The notes under the pieces: model-generated
What the model was told of the DNA's origin: nothing
Databases searched by the model: none
What the model saw: the letters and a program-made list of their open reading frames with translations, nothing else
Part shown: piece after piece, positions 23,325-35,654 of the stretch
Numbering within the stretch: the stretch's first letter is position 1
Layout of the letters: each line of letters begins with the position of its first letter
Origin: Bidens hawaiensis
Lineage: Eukaryota > Streptophyta > Magnoliopsida > Asterales > Asteraceae
NCBI GenBank assembly: GCA_021521415.1
Contig: JAIQDT010005465.1
Span: 1 to 64,000, forward strand
Reading direction: 5' to 3'
Length of the DNA stretch: 64,000 nucleotides
Position numbers and translations under genes: made by a program

Positions 23325-24935
23325 TGACCGTTTGAAAATTATCCTCCTGCTGCTGCTCTTAATGAGAATGTCAATTTGAATCCTAATGCTCATCCTCCTG
23401 CTCTTGATGAGAATGTCAATTTGAATGATAATAATGTTCCTGCTAATGATCATGATCATGATGTTGCTGCTGATGATCATGATGCGCTTGTGAACAACGT
23501 TAATCATGATGGAGAAGAAGATGTTGCTGCTGATGCGCTTGTGAACAACGTTAATCATGATGGAGAAGAAGAAGATGCTGATGATGCGCTTGTGAACGGC
23601 GTTGATCATGATGGAGAAGAAGATGCTACTGATGATGCGCTTGTGAACAACGTTAATCATGATGGAGAAGAAGATGCTGTTGATGATGCGCTTTTGAACA
23701 ACGTTAATCATGATGGAGGAGGAGAACAAGAAGAAGCAGCACCGGGCGTCGTTGTCGCTGGTAATCTCTTCGGGGAGGGGGGTGATAATGTTGGTCGTCA
23801 TGGTAGGGGTGTGCATATTTAGTTCCGGACCGAAAAACCCGACAAGACTGACCCTAAATAACCCGAACCCGGACCGACCCGGATTATAAACGTATGCAAT
23901 CGGTCCTTAATTTCTAGTCTAATCGGTCTCGGGTCGGGTTCGGGTAGTAGAGAGTGAAAACATGCCAGAAACCCGAAAACCGAATTCTGTATAATAAAAA
24001 AAAAAATTTATTCAGGCATTTCACCATACAGTTGGTGTGCAAGTATAAAAAATAATGTAGAAATCAAGTTTGTAGTGAATTGAAGCCATAATAACAAAAT
24101 CAAACAAGAATTACACCTATACCACAAATGCACACATATATTTTCATCAATTCAATCATTTAAGGTAAAAACATAAACATTTGTATGTAATTAAAAATTA
24201 TGAATTACCTTTAAAATGGGGAAGAATAGTAAAATTGGTGGAGACGATGAAGATTGGATGTTGAATTGAAGTCTGATCAGCCCTAATTTCAAACGTATTC
24301 GTGTGGGAATCGCTTATTCGGTCTACCCTGTATAACCGGTAACCGAGACCGACTTCGTCGGTTAACCGAGTTTTGAATGTAAGGTCCGACTTTGGTCTTC
24401 AGTTTAAGTAATTTCGGGTATCGGTCTCGGGTCGGGTAATAGTCGGGTCGGGTCGGTCCATTTCAATTGCACACCCCTACGTACAGGAGTTCTTAATCCG
24501 TTCGCGATCGGGGAGGCGAATGATAATGCTGGTCATCATGGCGTACAGGAGTTCGTTAATCCGTTCGCGATCGAGGAGGAGGAGGAGGTCTGTGATGATG
24601 ATGCCGCTGTTGAAGACTATCAATCTCTTCGCCAACTAACCAACCGCAAGGGGCTTCAAGCATTTCTTTTCTTGGTTGAGAATGAATACATATATATTTT
24701 TCTTTTATATCTTTTTGTTTACATTGGTCTAGCCACCTCTAGCGTTATGCCATTAGAAAGCGAAATCATGATAGCAGCGATGATTAGTTGCTACCGTTTC
24801 CCGTACTTAGTTAATATGATGTTGCAACACCCTTTTAAAGATACAACTTTTCGTCTTTCTAGTTATTGTTTTATTTTTAAAGCTATTAATGCAAACTTTA
24901 CTCAGCACTTGGACTTAGACTCTGGAACTTTCTAA
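23325..24935 (+). pseudogene. Unrecognised acidic repeat protein, probably broken
   Basis: Not a family I recognise. The frame runs from about 23325 with two PPA.L(N/D)ENVNLN repeats, then five tandem repeats of about 45-60 bp encoding variants of DALVNNVNHDGEED, then a Gly-rich segment (NLFGEGGDNVGRHG) where a 676-bp MITE (23804-24479) interrupts it. After the MITE a tandem copy continues (GEANDNAGHHGVQEF), followed by EEEEEVCDDDAAVEDYQ, LRQLTNRKGLQAFLFLVENEY and a hydrophobic tail (IFLLYLFVYIGLATSS) to a stop at 24933-24935. There is no in-frame ATG before the repeats (TGA upstream), and the first post-MITE copy lacks one base relative to its duplicate. The N-terminal exon may be missing, or the gene is dead. 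The reverse-strand frame at 23322-23816 is a shadow. Confidence 0.4.
23804..24479. mobile_element. hAT-like MITE (TAGGGGTGTGCA ends) inside the acidic repeat region
   Basis: Ends TAGGGGTGTGCA and TGCACACCCCTA are perfect inverted repeats. The 676-bp interior is rich in CGGGTCGG/CCGACC words plus AT-rich filler. Flanks CGTCATGG and CGTACAGG do not form a target duplication, and the duplicated unit downstream (about 24521-24560) gives an unoccupied version of the site that joins cleanly. Confidence 0.75.
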
Positions 24936-25393
24936 TTTGGTCACATATTCGATGATTTAGTTGCCAGTGTTTCCTAATTGCTTTTTAGCCCATCAGTTCC
25001 TTATCCGAATAAGCCAGAGGCGATGCGAATTATTAAGATCTTATCGAGCCCTGTGCTTCCCATTCAAATTATTTATCCTTTTAGTGTGTTCAGAATCAGG
25101 GGTCACAGTTGCAGCGTGAGTCAACACGTTCACTTTCATGTCTAACAAAAAAATAATAATAAATAACTTTTTTTTTTATAAAAAGAAGTATGCAACGCGT
25201 CAACAGTTTCTGAACATAGAGTTTATATGTTTATATAGTAATATGTTTTGATAATGCACCGCGTCAACAGTTTCGTCACAGAGTCCCCATGACCTAGTTC
25301 TTGAGAAGCCCTGTATGCAACATACGGCTTCAAGGACTTTTTGGGAAACTTCACATAGTAGTTTTCGAGGATGTGTTTTGAAAGTTATGGTTT
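24936..25393. other. Unassigned stretch between the acidic region and a copia fragment
   Basis: No supported gene. A short open frame on the reverse strand (25200-25397) has no recognised motif. The string CGCGTCAACAGTTTC occurs twice (about 25197 and 25261), a small direct duplication. Confidence 0.4.
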
Positions 25394-26781
25394 TCATACC
25401 CGAATCACCTTCTTTGTTCCGGTTGTATTTTCCTTTTGATTTGTCTCGGGATTGCTCTTGATGTCGCTTTCCTTTCCCTTTTCCCCACCCTTGGAGTTGC
25501 TCGGATAGGAAGATTTATTAAACAAGAGCTTACCATGATTATCATCCATATCATCGACACTTTTCACACGGTCCTCATAGGCTTTTAATCTACCTACCGC
25601 TTCTTCATACTTTATGGTTTTCAAGTCAATAACTTGTTCTAATGAGGCAACAACGTTTAAAAAACGCTTAGGCATGCTTGTAAAAAACTCTCTTACTAGC
25701 CTTTGTTCATCGAGTGGCGAACCGAGCAAGGCGAACTTTGAGGCTATACCGGATAGTCTCCCGGAAAAGTCATCAATAGTATCGGTGCCTTTCATCCTCA
25801 TGGTTTCAAATTCAGTAATTAAGGTATGTAGGCGAGCTTCCTTAACCCTCTCTTCGCCAACATAACGGGTCTTGATCGCGTTCCAAATTTCCCAAGCGAA
25901 TTCGTATTGGTCAACTTGTTGTATTTGTTCTTCCGTAATGGATTGAAACAGATATGCAATCGCAGCACAAATCTTCTTTTCATCTACTGCAGCTCCTGAT
26001 CTTGGCTCAACAACATCCCACAAATCATGGCTTTGAAACACGGCTTTGATTCGAAGCGCCCAGGTGGTGTAGTTGTTCTTCGTGAGCATCGGACAGAGTA
26101 AAGGAATTGAAGAACCGCCCGTACGGTTTGAAGAATCACCCTTAGCTCCTCTTCTTCTCTGGTGGCTATAGGTTTTTAGAGTTATTGAGTCGATTGTAAA
26201 AAACAGAAAAGAACGACACAGAACCTTTGAAGATTGCTGGGTCTTTGAATATCAATACTAATATTCCTCGTTAAAAGAAAATTGAGTAATATAGGTTTAT
26301 ATGAAGTTTGAAACTTATATAAAATAAGTTTTCCACTACTGCCACCAATTAATCCAAGACTCAATTAATTAATTGTTGTTGAATACAAATATTCCAGCCA
26401 ACAGGAAGTCTTCCACCGCCACCACAATTAATCTGAATCTTCAGATTAATTATAGAACTCGTGTTTAAACCGAGCTCTTGATACCAATTGAAGTTTGGTA
26501 TAAGCTCGATCATTGTAACTTTCATTAGCTCGAAAAATTACAATGCATAATGATATAACCCATGAGCTCGGGTATATATATTAGTTTAAACATGAAAACC
26601 TAATTAGACTAGAATACAAACACCTTATCATACTCAAATACTAATTAGTAAAAACATATTTAAACAATTAATTAAATAACTTGTAGCCCAAGTAATGTGC
26701 TCGACTTGGTCTCCAAGATACCGACTTGGTCTCCAAGATACCGATCCATTATAGGCTGACCAAACCAAATTATGGCTAACA
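25394..26781 (-). mobile_element. Truncated Ty1/copia element: 5' LTR, primer site and gag
   Basis: Read on the reverse strand: an LTR (26781 to 26489, 293 bp, TGTTAGCC...TTCA), a primer-binding site TGGTATCAAGAGCTC starting at 26486, then a gag frame from 26089 to 25394 (231 aa). The gag has the copia UBN2-type pattern: NYTTWALRIKAVFQSHDLWD, AWEIWNAIKTRYVG, KEARLHTLITEFETMRM, and LVREFFTSMPKRF. It stops before any zinc knuckle, and no protease, integrase or RT follows, so the element is cut off at about 25390. Its LTR abuts the broken end of the CAMTA copy at 26782. Confidence 0.8.
26489..26781 (-). repeat. LTR of the truncated copia element
   Basis: TG...CA termini on the reverse strand and a tRNA-Met-type primer site two bases beyond its 3' end. 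It contains a 20-bp tandem repeat (about 26703-26745). No partner LTR was found at lower coordinates. Confidence 0.7.
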
Positions 26782-27561
26782 ATAATAGTTCCTCTGAATT
26801 TCTAGATTTTTTATCTGGTTTAACACGGTATTCGAATTCTCTGATTTCACTGCAAGATTCTCGGTTGCCAGATGTGACAAAGAGCAACTTTGCCAGGTAA
26901 GCAAGTGGGAGCGTAACAGCATAGGACTCCATCTTGCTCAGCAGGAACCTCGGTTTCACCAAACATACAATATAACTGTCTTTTGGTGAGATCAGTCGTA
27001 AAATTTCCAATAATGAGTACCTGCATCAAGAAATTTGTACATCTTTGACTTGTAAACGTATGTAACAATTTTATACCCTTGTTGATTAACACACATGTAA
27101 CAATTAAAAAAAATTTGTATGTAACAATTTTATACCCTTGTTGATGAACACACATGTAACAATTAAAAAAAATAACGTTAAGTCATATAACTAATAAGCA
27201 TATCAAATTATTGGATTACTTTATGTAAGTAACTACTGAAAATACAGCATCATGGAAAGGAATTATAAAAGAAACTAGAAATAATTTGAACATTTATTAG
27301 TTTTTTTCATGAAAAATGATATTGATATCTTACCTTTTGTTTTTAAAATATTTTACAAGAGTCAAGGGTAATTGTTAAGAAAATAATTTGCATTTTTGCT
27401 GAATGTGCACAAAGTCCCTTGAATTTATTTTTGTATGATTAAACCCTTTTACTTATAAAGCTTAGTAATAAAGTCTATGACTCTGTGCACCTTAATAAAA
27501 TCTACAACAATATTTTTTTTACTGCTTTCCATGTTAAAGCAAATTTAAAGTCCTGCCTATA
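26782..27561 (-). pseudogene. CAMTA pseudogene, left arm, part 1 (TIG exon and intron)
   Basis: Reverse-strand copy of the start of CAMTA exon 10 (26782-27020) plus the intron before it. Relative to the parent it has lost 6 nt (GAG-CAAGATGG) and has a 2-nt deletion at TTTGTCACATC that shifts the frame. It ends at a point matching GAGGAA.T.TTATT of the parent, where the copia LTR begins. The intron part continues to 27561 and, after the copia insertion, resumes at 32194. Confidence 0.85.
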
Positions 27562-27712
27562 TATTAGACAGTTTAGATACATACATATTAGTATAACAAA
27601 AGGGCTTGTGTGTAATTATGTTTATTACTTATATCCTTTGTAATCTACTTATATCCTTTGTAATCTGATGCTACGTAATACAATATACAATACATCTTTA
27701 CCAAGATTAACT
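27562..27712 (+). repeat. 5' LTR of the 27.6-kb copia element
   Basis: Begins TATTAGACAG and ends AGATTAACT, immediately before the primer site, so the termini are not the usual TG...CA. It contains a 20-bp duplication (ACTTATATCCTTTGTAATCT) absent from the other LTR. Confidence 0.85.
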
Positions 27713-30700
27713 TGGTATCAGAGCCTTGCTCTGCAACCCTAAAATAGCCACCACCATCCCCCTCCTCTCCTCTTTTTCGATCAACTGATCTCCAGCAAAT
27801 ACAAATCAATGGCGTTGCTTCCCTCCTTCACTACAGCCGAAAAGACCAATCACAACTCTCACAAATTCGGTTTCACCGTCTCTTCCACTAACTATGGTGA
27901 CTGGAAAACAATGATTCAACCTTTTCTTGTAACCAATAAACTTTTTGGTTATGTAGATGGAACTATCCCGTGTCCAGATTCCACCATTACAACTCCTTCT
28001 GCCAGCAAAGAAATCCCTCCCACAACCCAACCGAACCCTAATTATGAAACGTGGGTCTCCAATGATGCCCATGTACGTATGTTGCTTCTTTCAACAATTT
28101 CTGAAGGTGTGTTTCAACATGTTCAGGGCACCACTTCTCGCGAATTATGGCAGGCTTTGGAGCGTGCTTTTGCTCCCAACACATCCTCTCGAGAGTACAC
28201 GCTAAAACAACAACTTCTCAGAATCCAGATGACAGATGATGAAACTGTTACAGCATATCTCACAAGAGCACAAGGGTATGCTGATGCCTTGGCAAACATC
28301 GGAGAACCGGTAAAAGAAAAGGATCTAGTTATGCATGTATTGACTGGCCTTCGTAATGAGTACAATACCTTGAAGTTCACTATATTAGGACGTCAATTTC
28401 CTACGACCTTTTCTGAATTAAATGGTCTTATCTCAGATCATGATTATATGGTTAAGAAACCTGATCCGGTTTCTCCTCAGGTTTTCACGGCTACCACCAC
28501 TAAACCGTCCCCACCTACGGCCACCTCTTCCATACCTAATGACACTGTTGTTGCTCTTCAACAGCTTATGTCTCAACTAGGTCTCCCACAGACGCCATCT
28601 TCACAACCGCAGGCCATGTATGCTTCCCGTGGTCGCGGTTATTCAAATAGAGGTCGTGGGGGACGTGGCAACTCTCGCTATTACAACAACAATGGTGGTA
28701 ATCGGGGTCAATTTAATTGGTCAACTAATCAAAACCTGGTTCATGGTACTTGTAACAGGTGTGGAATTGGACATATACCATCTCTTTGCCCCAATCGTGA
28801 TCCGAATACATTGAGGTCACCGCAACCAACTGCCAACTATGCTGATTTCCGCTCACAAGCATCAACTGCATGGCTCCCCGACACTGGCTCCAACAGTCAT
28901 GTTGCATCAGACCTTCACATCCTTGATAATTTTACACCCTATTACGGTGAGGATTCTCTTCATGTTGGCAACGGTGAGGGTTTACCTATATTACACATTG
29001 GTTCAACCAAAATTCATTCCACCACAAAAACTTTTTCCATATCTGACATACTTCATGTACCACAAATTAAAAGAAACCTTCTTTCTTTTCAAAAGTTTTG
29101 TCTTGATAATGACGTTTTCTTTGAATTTCACTCAACTTTTTTTGCTGTGAAGGACAAGTTTACACGCAATACCCTCCTCACGGGTCCAAATGACTTGGGC
29201 ATCCACATCCAGATCTTTTTGAAGTCTATGATTTTAAATTTCTCACTTCCTGTCAGTAATAAAAGTTTGAGTTTCTCTTGTACTTCTTGTCACATGGGGA
29301 AATACTCAAAACTTCATTTGCTATCATCAACTTTTCAGAGTAATAATGTTTTGGATTTGATTTTTTGTGATGTTTGGGGGCCTGCACCTGTTAAATCATC
29401 AAATGGTGATAGTTATTTTTTTACTCTGTGTTGATCATTTCACTCGCTACATGTGGTTCTATCCGTTAAAACATAAATCTGATGTTTGCACGATTTTCAA
29501 ACAATTTCATGCTATGGTTGAACGACAATTTAACACAAAATTAAAATCTATTCAAACAGATTGGGGTGGTGAATTTCGACCCCTTTCTCCCTACTTTTCA
29601 TCACTTGGTATAATACATCGCTTATCTTGTCCTCACACAAGTGAACAAAATGGTTTTGTTGAGCGACGTCACAGACATGTTGTTGAAACCGGGCTTACTC
29701 TTCTCGCTCAGTCGGGTGTCCCTCAACGTTTTTGGCACTTTGCTTTCGACACCGCCGTGTATCTCATAAATCGCATGCCCTCTCGTGTTGCTTCCCAAAT
29801 CTCTTCGTTTGAACACATTTTCAAACGAGCACCTGACCTTTCCTTTTTACGTGTGTTTGGATGCCAATGCTATCCTCACTTACGTCCTTACAATAAACAC
29901 AAAATGGATTTTCGTTCTACACCGTGTGTCTTTCTAGGTTATAGTTCTTCTCACCATGGTTACCATTGTCTAGATTCCCACACACATCGCCTCTATATTG
30001 CACGACATGTCCGTTTCAATGAACATCTTTTTCCATTCTCTCAACCACCACCTATCACAACTCCTTCCCCACAACCTGATCCTTATGTATCCTCATTTCC
30101 CATACCTCAAAAATTTCCCAATTCTTCTAACTCATCTACCACACCAGATCCCATTTCAACCCCTATGGCCTCACCACAAACACCACCTGTCACCACAAAC
30201 ATCCCTGATCCAGCCCCAACACCGACACCACCTGTCATCACAAACATCCCTGATACAGCCCCACCTTCACCTCAAACAACCCACACACCTTCCATTCAAA
30301 CCTATTAGCGACGTCTCAAACAATCCACAACTACACAAACACAGTCTACCCAACCCACTCAACCATCCACCACTGCTCCTCCCAACCGCACCCGTCCTGC
30401 CAACCTTAGACCAAATCCCTTTAAAACTAAACCTTACCAACCATCTGCCTTTATCGCCACCTCTGACCCTACCCAAACTGAACCCACCACCTTCACCGTT
30501 GCACACAAATACCCTCAATGGCGGGATGCCATGGCTGCTGAATACAACGCACTTGTGAAAAATGGTACGTGGACTTTGGTTCCACCAGTTTTGAATGTTA
30601 ATGTAGTTGATTGCAAGTGGGTTTATAAGATCAAACGGGATCAACATGGAGCCATTATAAGGTACAAGGCTCGTCTCGTTGCCAAAGGTTTCAATCAACA

Positions 30701-32053
30701 GGCTGGTATTGACTATCATGAAACCTTCAGTCCAGTTGTCAAGGCAACCACAATTCGCATGGTTCTTTCCTTGGCCGTTACCCGCGGGTGGTCTCTTCGA
30801 CAATTAGATGTTCAAAATGCATTTTTAAATGGTGATTTGCGTGAGACAGTTTATTTAAGACAACCACTCGGATTTATTGATCCTGCCAAGCCAGACCATT
30901 TATGCTTGTTGCACAAATCTCTATATGGTCTAAAACAGGCACCCCGAGCATGGTTCCAACGCTTATCTGGGGCTCTTCAGCATCTTGGCTTTAAAGGGTC
31001 AAATACTGATCCTTCACTTTTTATTTACTCCCAAGCAGGTACTCTTTTATACATGCTCGTGTATGTTGATGATATTATTTTGAGGGGCAACAGTCCGGCT
31101 GCCATTGACAAAGTTGTTCAACATCTTAGTACTACCTTTGCGCTGCAAGATATGGGAAATCTGTCTTATTTCTTGGGGATTGAAGTTACATCCAATGGGC
31201 CTAATTTATTGCTTTCACAAAAAAGTACATCTTGGAGATTTTAAACAAAGCAGGTCTTTCCACATCGAAGCCTGTTTCATTTCCATGCTCCACCTGAGCT
31301 AATCTAGCTCTTGGTGACAATCCCCCCTTTGACAACCTGGTAAAGTATCGTCAGCTTGTCGGAGCTTTGCAATATCTCACCCTGACACGACCGGACATCG
31401 CCTTTGCAGTTAACAAAGTTTGTCAATTTATGCATTCGCCTACACAAAATCATTGGTCAGCTGTTAAACGAATCCTCCGTTATCTTCAGGGAAGTTTAGA
31501 TCATGGTCTTCTTTTTCAGCGATCTTCTGGCTCCACAGTACATGCTTATACTGATGCTCACTATCGACCTCTCACCGCCTACTCAGATGCAGACTTGGCA
31601 GGTTGTCCAGATGATCGTCGATCCACAGGGGGTTTTGCCATATATCTTGGATCTAATCTTGTCTCTTGGTCAGCTCGGAAACAACGTACGGTATCCACGT
31701 CATCAACTGAATCTGAATACAAAGCATTAGCCGATACAGTTGCTGAACTAACTTGGCTTGAAGCGCTTCTCCGTGAACTTGGAGTACCAGTTAAGTCTGC
31801 TCCCGTCTTATGGTGTGATAATCTTGGTGCCACATACTTATCAGCTAATCCAGTCTTTCGCGCTCGCACAAAGCATGTTGAAGTTGATTTTCATTTTGTG
31901 CGAGAAAAGGTTGCTCAAAGAAGACTGTCTGTTCAGTTTATCTCCACACATGACCAGATTGCTGATGTCTTTACCAAGCCACTGCCCTCAGATCGATTCA
32001 TGCTTCTACGGGACAAGCTACAGCTAGTTTCCCGGGCTTAGCTTGAGGGGGAC

Positions 32054-32188
32054 TATTAGACAGTTTAGATACATACATACATATTAGTATAATAGAAGGG
32101 CTTGTGTGTAATTATGTTTGTTACTTATATCCTTTGTAATCTGATGCTACGTAATACAATATACAATACATCTTTACCAAGATTAACT
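32054..32188 (+). repeat. 3' LTR of the 27.6-kb copia element
   Basis: Preceded by the polypurine tract GAGGGGGAC and followed by the target duplication CTATA. 135 bp; has an extra 4-bp ATAC relative to the 5' LTR. Confidence 0.85.
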
Positions 32189-32193
32189 CTATA

Positions 32194-33450
32194 CATGTCA
32201 AAAAGTAATTGTTAAAATATATTAGGATGGAAAACATATGCTATGAATATGGTTAGCAGTGTGATGCAAAGTACTTATTCTTTATAAATTTATAACATGA
32301 TTATCTGTTAGTTAATATTGTTTAGCTCACTGCAACCATTATATAATTTCATATCTCAAAGAATATACCTTTGTTGGCTCAGATGCATATCCCCATTCAG
32401 GTGCAATCTCGCGAATAGTAAATTTCTGCTCTTGTGCAATGGTGAAAACTGAATCTGATTCGAGAGGCGGTCCGCTTTGACCTTGGTCAAACATCGTCGG
32501 GTATATGTCTGGGTAACTTTCAGACAAATTTCTTGCAGGAATATATGAAGGAAATTTAAATTCTTCAAGTTCATTAGGCAGCAATACAGATGCTGCAAAT
32601 AAAATTGAGTTTTGTAGTATTGTATTTAAAATATTGAAATTTACAGATTGGATAAAATTACTGGAGTTACAATTATTGCTCCAAAGTGGAGTTTGTTGAC
32701 TTGTAATACAAATTCACCCTCTGATTGTTGCTGCAACTGATTTTGTCTCACATAACCACCTACAGTTTTTTTGCAGTTAGTTTGTGCTAAACTTGATCAA
32801 ATTTTATCATAATTTGACATAAAAACAAGATGATGTTTAATATGGAAAATATCTAAATAGTATATGTGGTAGTTTCGATCCATTATCCTATGAATGGGTC
32901 AATTGGATTGTGTTATTTTTTAAACAGATCAAACGGTCATACCAAAAACGCAAGCTAAAGGTCAGCGGATCAAAAAGTCTTTTCCAAAGATTAGTTTTAA
33001 TGCATATAGCCTCCTGAAACGTAATATTAAGTAGGGGTGTGCATGAAACCGAAGAAACTGACCCATATGTCCGTAACCAAGATAACCCAACCCAACACAA
33101 AACCGAATTTCTGGTTCGTATATGCATGTACCGGAAATACCAAACCGATCCGTAAAAAGCGACTTTTGTTATTGAATTTATAGATTATATTTCATTTTGA
33201 ATGTTAAGTAATTTATAAATAAATAATAATAGATGGTTTAGTACAAAAATATTAGGCCCAGATGTATAATTATCAATTAACCATATTTCCGAAAACCCAA
33301 AAACCGAATTTTTGGTTAGGTTCGGTATTCAGATTCATACCGTTAAAGGTGATTAAATGGATTCACACCATAATGAATCAGTTTGGGTCGTATTATTTCT
33401 TAAAATGATCAAATGGCCCAAACCAAAAACGTTAAAGGTGAACGGGTCAA
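32194..33450 (-). pseudogene. CAMTA pseudogene, left arm, part 2 (exons 9, 8 end, 7 and intron 6)
   Basis: Continuation of the reverse copy. Exon 9 is complete at 32369-32592 (224 bp, the same length as the parent, frame open, one K to E change: EIAPEWGYASEP). Then a deletion joins the end of exon 8 directly to the middle of exon 7 (about 32685), losing the intron and most of exon 8. Intron 6 sequence follows (32760-33450), including the GGGGTGTGCATG-ended repeat, but the RLE relic present in the parent intron is absent. The arm ends about 33450, where the direct right arm begins. Confidence 0.85.
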
Positions 33451-35638
33451 ACGTTGGTTTTTACAGGCCGGTTCTGTTTTACCTGTACACGCGAAACCAA
33501 ACCAGAAATTTGGTTTTTGAATAAAAACATAAATAAACTTTGCATTTGGGTTAGGTTCGGTTATGCTGATTATCTGGTTACGGGCCGGTTATTTTGGTTC
33601 CCCTACTTAGTATCACGATTCCGGAGGTCATATGCATTATAAAAAAGTCTTTGGGAGACTTTCAATCCGTTTGACGTGTTCAACTTTAGCTAATATTTTT
33701 GGTTTGACCCATTTGATCAGTTTAAGAAATAGCACAATCTAAATTGACCCCTTCATAGGTAAATGGGTTGAAGTTATCAGCACATCATATTCTTTCTTTA
33801 TCAAATTATGATAATTTTGATAAAGTTGAGGACAAACTAACTGCAAAATAATTTTAGGTGCTTACGTGAGACAAAATCAGTTGCAGCAACAATCAGAGGG
33901 TGAATTTTGTATTACAAGTCAACAAACTTCACTTTACCCTTATAATTTCTGTAACATGTATAAAAATAGAGTTTGTCAATACGAATGTTGGTGAGAATAC
34001 ATAAGTTTTAGTTAAGATATATATAGATAAAAACCACAATTTATATGTTAATGTTGAGCATCACAATTCTTATGAAAATGTAAACAAATAAATAGATGTG
34101 GACCCGTTCCAATTGATACAAAATCAATGTACTTGGGTAAATGTATGATCATACTAGATGAGATTAGATGAGGATGAGATACCAACCACCAAAAATAAAA
34201 TAAACAGTTAAGCACATAGAACATAGTCATAGATCATGCAATCGTCACACATAAACATATAATGAATTGTGTTTGAATAAATGCGGTCAAAACATAAGTA
34301 ATTTAAATACGATATACATGCTACCCCCAAAATGTGTAAAAGATAAAAAGGGGTATGCAAACTCACCTTAACGAGTGGATTAACAAAGATGAGACGACAA
34401 TATAAAACATTAAGATGGAAACGATCGAGCTCCTCGCGATACGTCGACAAAAGTTCGTAGTTATTAACGATAATATTAATTAATTATAAACAATATAATA
34501 ACAAGATTTATGACGGCTTTGGGACTCGATATGGTATTAAGTAACATTAAAATATCATTAGATTAATTATCTTAATTATTGGTTATTGTTATTAGTATCA
34601 TTGTTATTATTATTGTTATTAAATTTTAAGGTAGATTTACAAATAACTATATTTAACAATGAGAAAGTTAAACGAACATTTAGTATGATAATCTAAAATG
34701 ATTTGATTCGTTAAGCAAGTGAAAATAATACTAGTTTTAAAATAGTTATGGATTGAATATAAAGTGTGTGTATATATATATATATATAAGATAGAAAGAA
34801 AAAAAAAGAAAAATTGATTAAACTTATTAATTAATCATATAAAACATATTTTACTTTGTGTAGTCATATAACAAAACTAACATTAAATAGTTAAATTTTA
34901 ACTAACAAGTTTCATGACCCACCAACTTTGTTTCCAAAACTCAATTTATTATACATAAAAAATATTAAACAGAAACTTGATTTTAAAACTTTGATATGTG
35001 TAAAACAAGATACATAAAATATTATATAAACTATTGAGCTTCTTCTAATTGATATAATATTGGTTTATCAATATATATACATAACCAGACGACGTTAACT
35101 TTCCGGTTAGACCAACCCACCTCCAAACAAATTCACATAACCAAACGACGTTAACTTTCCGGTAAACAATCAGAGCTTATATTGATCATGTTTTATGTGA
35201 ATAATCCTTATAATATCTTCATTTGTAGCCTTTTATAATATTGTTCAAGTTTCACTTGTATGAGTGTACTTTTAATTTTAATTTTATTATTTAAACAGGG
35301 TGCACTTTTACCTCAACCAAGAAGAGATCCAGTGGAACTACAAGAGAAGTACAATTTTCAAGTTAAAGATGTATAAATTTCTTGATGCAGGTACTTATTA
35401 TTGGAAATTTAGCAAGTGACCTCACCAAAAGACAGTTATATTGTATGTTTGGTGAAACCGAGGTTCCTGCTGAGATGATACAAGAGGGAGTCCTATGTTG
35501 TTATGCTCCCACTTGCTTACCTGGCAAAGTTGCTCTTTGCATCACATCTGGCAACCGAGAATCTTGCAGCGAAATCAGAGAATTTGAATGCCGTGTCAAA
35601 CCAGATAAAAAATCTAGAAATTCGGAGGAACTGTTATT
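33451..35638 (+). pseudogene. CAMTA pseudogene, right arm (direct copy of intron 6 to exon 10)
   Basis: Direct-orientation copy: intron 6 from about 33452, exon 7 start (about 33857-33935), an insertion of about 1.2 kb (33940-35170), then intron 7 and exon 8 (35299-about 35356). A deletion next joins exon 8 to the intron just before exon 10, and the TIG exon copy follows (35391-35638). The TIG piece is open (DLTKRQLYCMFGETEVPAEM) but lacks everything after SRNSEELLL. Both arms share changes against the parent (for example EEL for EEM), so they derive from one earlier copy. Not a functional gene. Confidence 0.85.
33940..35170. mobile_element. LTR-like insertion inside the right CAMTA arm
   Basis: The first part, with words such as CTGTAACATGTATAAAAATA, GTTGGTGAGAATACATAAG and GCTACCCCCAAAATG, is a diverged relative of the gypsy LTR at 36946-39307, in the same orientation. 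The rest is AT-rich with an (AT)n tract near 34770. Near the right edge ACGACGTTAACTTTCCGGT occurs twice (about 35091 and 35147). No coding frame and no clear target duplication. Confidence 0.5.
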
Positions 35639-35654
35639 AGGCAACAACGTTTAA

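Larger units (their letters stand above)
27562..32188 (+). mobile_element. Ty1/copia retrotransposon, nearly full length, defective
   Basis: 4.6-kb element with short LTRs (27562-27712, 151 bp; 32054-32188, 135 bp), target duplication CTATA (27557-27561 and 32189-32193), primer site TGGTATCAGAGCC at 27713, and polypurine tract GAGGGGGA at 32045. Gag from 27809; zinc knuckle CNRCGIGHIPSLC; protease DTGSNSHV; integrase zinc region CTSCHMGK and catalytic stretches IQTDWGGEF and SEQNGFVERRHR; RT with AFLNGD and YVDDIIL; RNase H with [21 protein letters not shown] and ADVFTKPL, ending 32041. Lesions: frameshift in the T run near 29412, stop at 30306, a lost A near 31220, and further stops to 31360. 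The LTRs differ by about three substitutions, a 20-bp duplication and a 4-bp indel. It lies within the inverted CAMTA copy. Confidence 0.95.

Noticed and set aside
23322..23816. Reverse-strand frame of 164 codons with repeated IMINVVHKRII units
   Set aside because: Exact antisense of the acidic GAT-rich repeats; hydrophobic repeats result from reading GAT/GAA codons backwards.
28123..28380. Short frames on both strands within the copia gag
   Set aside because: Shadows of the gag frame, which shows zinc knuckle and protease motifs in one continuous reading frame.
30267..30803. Reverse-strand frame in the copia element
   Set aside because: Antisense of the Pro/Thr-rich linker and RT region of copia pol, whose forward frame has clear homology.
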